Shown piece after piece: positions 7,082 through 12,497 of a stretch of DNA of 12,497 bases. Under the pieces are notes generated by a model. It was not told where the DNA came from, made no database searches, and worked only from the letters and a program-made list of their open reading frames with translations. The stretch covers positions 1 through 12,497 of the forward strand of contig JAEZEK010000332.1 in NCBI GenBank assembly GCA_023417735.1. Reading direction: 5' to 3'. A program made the position numbers and the translations under genes. The stretch is from Pseudomonadota bacterium (GTDB taxonomy: Bacteria > Pseudomonadota > Alphaproteobacteria > Rhizobiales > Afifellaceae). Within the stretch, counting starts at the first letter, position 1, and each line of letters opens with the position of its first letter.

Positions 7082-8383
7082 TTAGGCCGCCCGATCTGCG
7101 CTGGAGGCCGGCAGGACCGGCAGTTCGACGGTGAATTCGGCGCCCGAGCCCGGTTCGCTGTCGATCAGCATCTGGCCCTGATGGCGGGCGAGGATGTGCT
7201 TGACGATGGCCAGACCGAGCCCGGTGCCCTGGAGTTCGCGGCTCACGCCGACATCGACGCGGTAGAAGCGCTCCGTCAGGCGCGGGATGTGCTCCGGCGG
7301 AATGCCGGGCCCGTAGTCCCGCACCGATATACGGACGCGCCCGCCCGGCCCCGCAGGCTGCACCGCGAGCCGCACATCCACCCGGCGGCCGGCCGCACCG
7401 TACTTGATCGCGTTCTCGATGAGGTTCTGGAAGACCTGGACGAGTTCGTCCGGGTCGCCCTTGACGAGCACCCTCCCAGGCGGAAGATCGGTGCCGATCT
7501 CGACTCCGAACCGTTCCGCCACGGGAACCAGCGTGTCCGCGACGTGGCGCACGGTGCCCGTCACGTCGACGATCTCCGTCGGGCGGCGATGCGCCCGCAT
7601 CTCGAGCCGGCTCAGCGACAGGAGGTCGTCCAGCAGGCGCCGCATCCGGTTCGCCTGCTCGAGCATGATGCGCAGGAACCGCTCCGCAGCCGCCGGGTCG
7701 TTGCGAGCCGGCCCCAGCAGCGTCTCGATGAAGCCGGTCAGCGAGGCGAGCGGCGTCCGAAGCTCATGGCTGGCATTGGCGACGAAATCGGACCGGATCC
7801 TCGCCACCGCGAAGCGGTCGGTGACGTCGTCGAACGTGACCAGCGCGAAGTGGCCGGCACTCGTCGGCTCCCGCAACGGGCTGAATGCGACTGCGAATGT
7901 GCGGCCCCCCTGCCCCCCTTCCTGCAGTTGCACCGTGGACGGCCGGCCGGCGACGACCGCCTTGATCGCGTCCGTGAAATCCGGGGTGCGGAATGTGAGC
8001 GCGAGCAGGTTCCCGATCCGGGTGGAGGGGAAAGCCGATGCCGCCTTCTGGTTGAGATAGCGGACGACGCCGGTGCGGTCGAGGACGATCGCAGGGTCGT
8101 GCAGCGCGTCGACCACCGCCTTCATCGGGGTGTCCGGCCAGACCGCCGCGCGTTCCGCCGCAGCCTGGGTCGAGCCCGGGAAGACCGGTCCCGGCACGGC
8201 GATGGTGGCGAGGAGGACCACCATCCATCCGGCGAGCGCGAACCCGCCGGACGCGAGCCCGAGCAGCCATCCGAGGGCGAGCACCAGCGCCGACGCGGCG
8301 AGCGGCACACGCGCGAATGCCATCCGTTCGACGACCTGGCCGATCAGGTTCTCTTCGCCGCCGCCTTTCCCTCTCTCGGCCAT
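7082..8383 (-). CDS. phoR: phosphate regulon sensor histidine kinase PhoR
   Basis: PhoR is the membrane sensor kinase that phosphorylates PhoB when phosphate is scarce and dephosphorylates it otherwise. Read from 8383 it has 433 residues: a short charged N-terminus, two close membrane segments (about 26-44 and 47-65) with almost no periplasmic domain, a PAS domain (about 85-190), the HisKA helix with phospho-acceptor His206 (SHELRTPLASL), and an ATPase domain with N-box QNLIENAIKYG, G1 DYGPGIPPEH, FYRVD and G2 GTGLGLAIV. The absent periplasmic sensor fits signalling through PstSCAB-PhoU. The ATG at 8383 is preferred because GGGAGGAGGA precedes it; an ATG at 8425 would add 14 residues but has no ribosome site. 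The gene follows pmtA by 53 bases and ends 25 bases before the Pho box, so it is transcribed from upstream. Confidence 0.94.
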   Translation of the reverse strand: MAERGKGGGEENLIGQVVERMAFARVPLAASALVLALGWLLGLASGGFALAGWMVVLLATIAVPGPVFPGSTQAAAERAAVWPDTPMKAVVDALHDPAIVLDRTGVVRYLNQKAASAFPSTRIGNLLALTFRTPDFTDAIKAVVAGRPSTVQLQEGGQGGRTFAVAFSPLREPTSAGHFALVTFDDVTDRFAVARIRSDFVANASHELRTPLASLTGFIETLLGPARNDPAAAERFLRIMLEQANRMRRLLDDLLSLSRLEMRAHRRPTEIVDVTGTVRHVADTLVPVAERFGVEIGTDLPPGRVLVKGDPDELVQVFQNLIENAIKYGAAGRRVDVRLAVQPAGPGGRVRISVRDYGPGIPPEHIPRLTERFYRVDVGVSRELQGTGLGLAIVKHILARHQGQMLIDSEPGSGAEFTVELPVLPASSADRAA

Positions 8384-8436
8384 TCCTCCTCCCGGGGCCC
8401 GGAGCCGCGTCGGGCATTCGGCCATGGTGGCCGATC

Positions 8437-9087
8437 TTATGCGACGTTCTTGCGAAAGCGCAGCAGGGTGAAGATGCCGAGCGGGCGCATCGGCACGGCT
8501 TCGACGAGCGCCAGCCGCGTCTGCCCCGTCACTGCCTCGATCGGAAAGTCGGGATGCCAGCCGAGCCGGTGGGCATGCGGCGCCATGAAGCGTTCGATGG
8601 CCGCGCGCGGGCCGGACGGGGCCGCGAAATGGTTGACGAGCACGACGTCGCCGCCGGGACGCACCACCCGCTCCATCTCGGCGAGCACGCCCGGCACATC
8701 CGGCACCACGGTAATCAGGAACATCGCGACGGCGGCGTCGAACGAGGCGTCCGCGAAGCCGAGCCGCGCCGCATCCATGACCGCAACCCCGGTGACATTC
8801 GCCAGCCGCTCGTCCGCGATACGCCGCGCTGCGCGGACGAGCATCTCGTGCGAGAGATCGATGCCGGTCACCCGGCAGCCGCGGTCATAGGCGGGCAGCG
8901 CGATGCCGGTCCCCACGCCGACCTCCAGGACGCTGGAGCCCGGCCGGCTTACCGCGCGGGCGGCGGCGAGGCGGCCGCTCTCCATGACCTTTCCAAAGAC
9001 GAGGTCGTAGATGGGGGCCCAGCGCCGGTATGCGTCCCGCACCGAAGTCGCATCGAGCCGTCTCGCGGCGTCTCTGTCTTCTGCCAT
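8437..9087 (-). CDS. pmtA: SAM-dependent methyltransferase, PmtA-like (phosphatidylethanolamine N-methyltransferase)
   Basis: A 216-residue class I methyltransferase. The glycine-rich SAM motif I is EVGVGTGIAL (55-64), followed by the acidic GIDLS (75-79), a motif around FDAAVAMFLITVVPD and the ERVVRPGGDVVLVNHF strand (139-153). The N-terminal YRRWAPIYDLVFGKV and the C-terminal LGIFTLLRFRK resemble the Rhodobacter/rhizobial PmtA family, which methylates phosphatidylethanolamine three times to phosphatidylcholine at the cytoplasmic membrane. This assignment is from remembered family motifs, so related lipid or quinone methyltransferases are not excluded. The length fits PmtA (about 200). The ATG at 9087 follows GGGAGAGGGA. 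It lies between a GT4 glycosyltransferase and phoR on the same strand with short gaps, suggesting one transcript and perhaps a link between membrane lipid make-up and phosphate sensing. Confidence 0.75.
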   Translation of the reverse strand: MAEDRDAARRLDATSVRDAYRRWAPIYDLVFGKVMESGRLAAARAVSRPGSSVLEVGVGTGIALPAYDRGCRVTGIDLSHEMLVRAARRIADERLANVTGVAVMDAARLGFADASFDAAVAMFLITVVPDVPGVLAEMERVVRPGGDVVLVNHFAAPSGPRAAIERFMAPHAHRLGWHPDFPIEAVTGQTRLALVEAVPMRPLGIFTLLRFRKNVA

Positions 9088-9131
9088 TCCCTCTCCCGGT
9101 CGCGGGCCAGTCGCTTCGCGGGCAAACCAGA

Positions 9132-9162
9132 CCCGCCGCCGCCGGTTCCGTCAAGCGGCGGG
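9132..9162 (-). other. GC-rich hairpin at the end of the glycosyltransferase gene
   Basis: On the minus strand CCCGCCGC (9162-9155) pairs perfectly with GCGGCGGG (9139-9132) around a 15-base loop that contains the gene's stop codon. No U-run follows, so partial termination or mRNA stabilisation before pmtA is possible but unproven. Confidence 0.25.
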
Positions 9163-10377
9163 GCCGCTGCTGCCCGGGTTCGGAACGGAGGCCAGCTCCG
9201 CGGTGTCGCCCCGCGCCGCTCGGGCGCGGAGGGCGGAGCGATAGATCTGCTCGATGGCGCCCGCCATGTGGGCAAGCGAGAACTGCCCCTTCAGGCGGAT
9301 GCGCCGTGCGGCGGCCTCGGCCGAGATCGGGCCCGGCTCGTCGAGCGCAGGCCGCATCGCCGCCGCGAGCGCCGCCGCGCTTCCGGCCTCCACCAGCCGG
9401 TCCTCCTCGCCGGCGAAGATCTCCGGGATGCCGCCGACGCTCGTCGCGATCATCGGCAGGCCCGCCGCCGCGGCCTCGAGCACGATGTAGGGGAGCGATT
9501 CCGCGCGCGACGGCACGACGATCGTCCTGGCCCTGGCGAAGGCGATGCGGGCCGGCATCGGCGGTTCGAAGCGCACCGCCGCCGCGAGCCCCGCCCTTGC
9601 GACCTGCTCGCGATAGCGCGCCATGTCCGCAGCTTCGCCGTCGCCGACGAGGAGCGCGCGGACCGGCCGCCCGCCGGCGGCCACCTCGCGGAGCGCCTCG
9701 ATGAAGAGGTCGACCCCCTTCAGGTCCCGCATCATGCCGATGTAGAGGAAGTCGGCGGCGTCCGGCCCGGGCACGACCGCCTCGAACTCCTCCGGGCGCA
9801 AACCGTTGTGAACGACGTGCGCCGGGCAGCGCGGCAGGCCGACCTTGCGGCGATAGGTCTCCTGCTCGTAGCGGGAGACGTGGATGAGACCGTCCGTCAA
9901 GCGCTCCAGTGCGCGCTCGACCTTGAAGTAGATGCGGCCCTCGAGCGAGGCGGGATCGTAGTGAAGGCTGCCGCCGTGCGGCGCGTAGAAGGAACAGACG
10001 GGGCGACCGCCCCGGCGCGCAAGGGCCGCCGCGAGCCTGCCGTACACCCCGCCCTTGGCGCCGTGCGCGTGGATGACGTCGGGGCGCATCGCCGAGGCCA
10101 GCCGATGAACCTCGACCGTCGCCGGCACGTCGCGCGGGCCGATGGAGCGGCTCATCGCCATGCGCTGAACCCCGTCGGCGAGGCGGGGGGCGAGCGCAGC
10201 GATCTGCTCGTCCTCGAAGGGGCCGCCGGTGGTGGAATCGCAGATGACGCCGACCCGGTGCCCGTCGGCCGACTGCGCCGTCGCGAGGTCGGCGATGTGC
10301 CGGAAGATTCCGCCGATCGGCGATCTCACGACGTGCAGGATGGTGAGATTCCGGCCGTTCATGCTCGTCCACCGCAT
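9151..10377 (-). CDS. GT4-family glycosyltransferase
   Basis: A 408-residue GT-B glycosyltransferase of family 4, which moves a sugar from a nucleotide-sugar to a lipid or polysaccharide acceptor on the cytoplasmic face. The N-terminal half starts with ILHVVRSPIGGIFRHIADLA (13-32), includes PDVIHAHGAKGG (99-110) and SFYAPHGG. The C-terminal domain has FLYIGMMRDLKGVDLFIEAL, LLVGDGEA and the GT4 E-x7-E motif ESLPYIVLE (293-301) before AAAAGLPMIATSVGGIPE. Substrate and acceptor cannot be read from the sequence. Two starts are plausible: ATG 10377 (GGAG 8 bases upstream, used here) and ATG 10362 (GGTGG upstream, 403 residues). The open frame continues upstream antisense to folP, which is a GC-rich shadow. 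It leads a probable GT-pmtA-phoR unit and is divergent from folP; capsule, exopolysaccharide or glycolipid synthesis are all possible. Confidence 0.88.
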   Translation of the reverse strand: MRWTSMNGRNLTILHVVRSPIGGIFRHIADLATAQSADGHRVGVICDSTTGGPFEDEQIAALAPRLADGVQRMAMSRSIGPRDVPATVEVHRLASAMRPDVIHAHGAKGGVYGRLAAALARRGGRPVCSFYAPHGGSLHYDPASLEGRIYFKVERALERLTDGLIHVSRYEQETYRRKVGLPRCPAHVVHNGLRPEEFEAVVPGPDAADFLYIGMMRDLKGVDLFIEALREVAAGGRPVRALLVGDGEAADMARYREQVARAGLAAAVRFEPPMPARIAFARARTIVVPSRAESLPYIVLEAAAAGLPMIATSVGGIPEIFAGEEDRLVEAGSAAALAAAMRPALDEPGPISAEAAARRIRLKGQFSLAHMAGAIEQIYRSALRARAARGDTAELASVPNPGSSGPAA

Positions 10378-10467
10378 CGCATGGGCTCCGTCTAGCGCAG
10401 GACGCTCTAAGCCGGCGTAAACGCGGAGCGATTGCCTCGCGCCGGGCCTTCGGCTAGCGGTGGCGGA
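10378..10467. promoter_or_regulatory. divergent intergenic region between the glycosyltransferase and folP
   Basis: These 90 bases must contain, or lie downstream of, promoters for both directions. No convincing -35/-10 pair could be picked on either strand; TAGAGC and TCTAAG are weak -10 candidates. No Pho box was seen, so there is no sign that the phoR-containing unit is PhoB-activated from here. Confidence 0.4.
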
Positions 10468-11376
10468 ATGTCTGCCTTCCCTGGAAAGAGCCTGCCGGAG
10501 CGGACCGGCGCGAGCACCGATCGCGGCGGCGGCTTCGCCTCGCTTCTCCGCCGCTGGCGCGCCGGCGAGATCCCGCCGCTCGTGATGGGCATCATCAACG
10601 TCACCCCGGATTCCTTTTCCGACGGCGGCAAGTTCGCCGATCCCGTCACCGCGATCGCCGAGGGCCGGCGCATGGTCGCCGACGGTGCGGCGATCCTCGA
10701 CATCGGCGGGGAATCGACCCGCCCGAACGCCACGCCGGTTCCTGAGGATGAGGAGCGCCGCCGAATCCTGCCGGTCATCGAAGCCCTCGCGGGACCGGAG
10801 ACGCTGATCTCGGCCGACACGATCAAGGCGAGCGTCGCGGCGGCCGCGCTCGATGCGGGCGCGCACGTCGTGAACGACATCCGCGGCCTTCAGGGCGATC
10901 CGGAGGTGGCGGCGGTCGCGGCGGCAGCCGGGGCCGGCCTCGTCGTCATGCACAATCCGGGGCTCCTCGGCTCCTCCACCGGCACCGAGGGCGATCCGAT
11001 CCGGGCGTGCCTCGCCTTCTTCGAGAGGTCGCTCGGGATTGCCGCGCGGGCGGGCGTCAAGGAGGACCGGATCGTGCTCGACCCCGGGTTCGGCTTCGGG
11101 AAATCGACCGAGCAGCAGGTCCAGATGCTGGCGCGTTTCGACGAGTTCGGCGCGCTCGGCTTTCCGGTCCTCGCCGGCATTTCGAGAAAGTCCATCCTCG
11201 GCAAGCTGACGGGACGCGTCACCGAGGACCGGGTCACCGCCAGCACCGTGGCGCATTTCTCCACCATGCTCTCCGGCGCGGCGATCGTCCGGGCGCACGA
11301 CGTCGTTCCCCATGTCGACGCGGCACGGATCGCCCATGCGATCCGGCGCGCAAGAGCAGAGAGAGCAGCGTCGTGA
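10468..11376 (+). CDS. folP: dihydropteroate synthase FolP
   Basis: FolP condenses 6-hydroxymethyl-dihydropterin diphosphate with p-aminobenzoate to dihydropteroate, the sulfonamide-sensitive step of folate synthesis, in the cytoplasm. The 302-residue TIM barrel has the standard sites in order: MGIINVTPDSFSDGG (40-54), ILDIGGESTRP (76-86), SADT with Asp117, NDIRG with Asn136, DPGFGFGKS (205-213), SRKS with Lys241 and the terminal RAHD (Arg275, His277). Oddity: the loop after MHNPG reads GLLGSSTGTE and lacks the usual MHMxGxPxxMQ pattern of E. coli-type enzymes, though alphaproteobacteria vary here. ATG 10468 is chosen (GGTGGCGGA just before it); a TTG at 10432 would add 12 residues with a poor ribosome site. 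Its TGA overlaps the GTG of the folK-pfkB frame (GTGA), and no folB lies between them. Confidence 0.95.
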   Translation: MSAFPGKSLPERTGASTDRGGGFASLLRRWRAGEIPPLVMGIINVTPDSFSDGGKFADPVTAIAEGRRMVADGAAILDIGGESTRPNATPVPEDEERRRILPVIEALAGPETLISADTIKASVAAAALDAGAHVVNDIRGLQGDPEVAAVAAAAGAGLVVMHNPGLLGSSTGTEGDPIRACLAFFERSLGIAARAGVKEDRIVLDPGFGFGKSTEQQVQMLARFDEFGALGFPVLAGISRKSILGKLTGRVTEDRVTASTVAHFSTMLSGAAIVRAHDVVPHVDAARIAHAIRRARAERAAS

Positions 11377-12497
11377 TCCGCAGCGTGCTCGGCCTCGGAG
11401 CCAATCTCGGCGACCGAATGGAGAACATCGGCGCGGCGATCGCGCGCCTCGCCGGCACCCCCCGCATCCACGTGGCAGCTGTTTCCGCGCTCTACGAGAC
11501 GCCGCCCTGGGGCCTGACCGACCAGCCCGCATTCCTGAACGCGGCTGTGCGGATCGAGACGGATCTCGACCCGCATGCTTTGCTCGACACCGTCCTGGAC
11601 GTCGAGCGCAGTCTCGGCCGCGAGCGCGACGAGCGGTGGGGCCCCCGCGTCATCGACATCGACATTCTCGTCTATGGCGAGATGACCGTGGAGGAGGACG
11701 GCCTCTCGATCCCCCATCCGCGGCTGGCGGAGCGGGCATTCGCGCTTGCACCTCTTGTCGACGTTTGGCCCGAGGCGCGCATCAGCCACCGCACGGCCCG
11801 CGAATGGCTCGCCCGCGCCGACCAGGCCGGCATGCGGTGCCTGGCGCGCGCCGGCTGGCACCAGGGCGCGGTCGAGGGCGTTGTAACGCCGATCGTGACC
11901 CTCACGCTGAACCCGACGATAGACGGGTCGAGCGAAGCCGAGCGCGTCCGGCCCACGCACAAGGTCAGGACCGAGCGGGAGCGCTTCGATCCGGGCGGCG
12001 GCGGCATAAACGTCTCGCGTGTCGTGCACGAGCTCGGCGGCGACGCCCTCGCGATCGCGCTCGTCGGGGGAACCACGGGCGCGGTGCTCGACGAGCTTCT
12101 CGGCCGGGGCGACATTCCGCGGCGGCTCATCCAGATCGCCGGCCAGACGCGGGTGAGCTACATGGTCTTCGAGCGCTCAACGGGGCTCGAATACCGCTTC
12201 GTGCCGGACGGACCCGAAGTCTCGGAGGCGGAGATCGCCGCTTGCCTCGATCTCGTGGAGAAGGTGCGCTGCCGCTATTTCGTGGCGAGCGGAAGCCTGC
12301 CCAGAGGCGTGCGGCCGGGGATCTATGCCGACATCGCAGATGCGGCCCGGAAGGCGGGGGCGAAATTCGTCCTCGACACCTCGGGGCCTGCGCTGAAGGA
12401 GGCGATCCGGCGCGGCGGGATCCATCTCGTGAAGCCGAGCCTTTCCGAGCTGGAGGCCTTCGCCGGCAAGCCGCTGCCGACGCCCGCGACCCAGGAC
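11373..12497 (+). CDS. folK: FolK (HPPK) fused in frame to a PfkB-family sugar kinase, 3' end beyond window
   Basis: Translation from GTG 11373 runs 375 codons to the window end without a stop. Residues 1 to about 165 are a complete FolK, which pyrophosphorylates 6-hydroxymethyl-dihydropterin to make the FolP substrate: LGLGANLGDR (6-15), YETPPWG with QPAFLNAAV (41-59), GRERDERWGPRVIDIDIL (82-98) with magnesium-binding Asp95 and Asp97, and IPHPRLAERAFALAPL (113-128). A normal FolK ends near GWHQGA (161-166). The frame then continues into a PfkB/ribokinase-fold sugar kinase from about 172: TPIVTLTLNPTID, the substrate motif DPGGGGINVSR (206-216), YRFVPDGP, ASGSLPRGV (305-313), LDTSGPAL and VKPSLSELEAF. 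It resembles E. coli Pfk-2 and 1-phosphofructokinase-like hexose kinases; the C-terminal ATP and catalytic motifs lie beyond the edge. Weak GAGAG ribosome site; probably coupled to folP. A single base error could mimic the fusion. Confidence 0.85.
   Translation, partial: MIRSVLGLGANLGDRMENIGAAIARLAGTPRIHVAAVSALYETPPWGLTDQPAFLNAAVRIETDLDPHALLDTVLDVERSLGRERDERWGPRVIDIDILVYGEMTVEEDGLSIPHPRLAERAFALAPLVDVWPEARISHRTAREWLARADQAGMRCLARAGWHQGAVEGVVTPIVTLTLNPTIDGSSEAERVRPTHKVRTERERFDPGGGGINVSRVVHELGGDALAIALVGGTTGAVLDELLGRGDIPRRLIQIAGQTRVSYMVFERSTGLEYRFVPDGPEVSEAEIAACLDLVEKVRCRYFVASGSLPRGVRPGIYADIADAARKAGAKFVLDTSGPALKEAIRRGGIHLVKPSLSELEAFAGKPLPTPATQD
11886..12497 (+). other. PfkB-type (6-phosphofructokinase II-like) kinase domain, partial
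   Basis: This marks the kinase part of the fused frame, about 204 of an expected 300-310 residues. If made separately it would have to start at GTG 11895 (TLTLNPTID follows at once) or ATG 11832 inside the folK end. GAGGG at 11874-11878 is 16 bases from the GTG, too far to serve it well. The same GAGGG is 4 bases from GTA 11883, which is where relatives that begin MTPIVTLTLNP would have their initiator. So an ancestral xTG start may have become GTA. The substrate (fructose 6-phosphate, fructose 1-phosphate or another sugar phosphate) cannot be settled from this half. Confidence 0.7.

Noticed and set aside
10432..10467. TTG start for folP adding 12 residues
   Set aside because: Ribosome site only 3 bases away and weak; the added residues are not part of the DHPS fold.
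10378..11532. Upstream extension of the glycosyltransferase frame across folP and into folK
   Set aside because: The extra residues are charged and Arg-rich with no domain, are antisense to folP, and good starts exist at 10377 and 10362.

Overview
The window looks like a piece of a high-GC alphaproteobacterial chromosome. The best taxonomic markers are gcrA, a cell-cycle regulator confined to Alphaproteobacteria, its GANTC-rich upstream region, and a phosphate locus in the order phoR-pstS-pstC-pstA-pstB-phoU-phoB next to gcrA. From memory, this order resembles the Sinorhizobium-type chromosome, so a hyphomicrobial (rhizobial) relative is a reasonable guess; the species cannot be told.

Layout. 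Positions 1-312 hold at most the first codons of a leftward gene, then a gene-free region with five GANTC sites, a candidate promoter and a 16-bp perfect palindrome. gcrA (313-819, +) follows and converges on the phosphate locus. Positions 869-6943 (minus strand) are one tightly packed operon, transcribed pstS-pstC-pstA-pstB-phoU-phoB: a high-affinity phosphate ABC importer, its negative regulator and the response regulator. Upstream of pstS is a well-formed Pho box with a -10 element at the usual distance (7024-7057). Between pstS and pstC lies a very stable hairpin with a UNCG-type loop. Next on the same strand is phoR, the sensor kinase (7082-8383). It is preceded by a PmtA-like methyltransferase (8437-9087) and a GT4 glycosyltransferase (9151-10377), which probably form a separate GT-pmtA-phoR transcription unit.

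From 10468 the + strand carries folate genes. folP overlaps the next gene by 4 bases. That gene begins as a complete folK but has no stop codon: the reading frame runs on into a PfkB-family sugar kinase and is still open at the window end. This apparent HPPK-PfkB fusion is the most unusual thing here.

How the parts work together: PhoR senses phosphate status through PstSCAB-PhoU and phosphorylates PhoB, which should activate the pst operon, including its own gene, through the Pho box; phoR lies upstream of that box and escapes this loop. GcrA acts at CcrM-methylated GANTC promoters, and its own upstream region has the layout expected of such a target. No mobile element, CRISPR array, tRNA or rRNA was seen.
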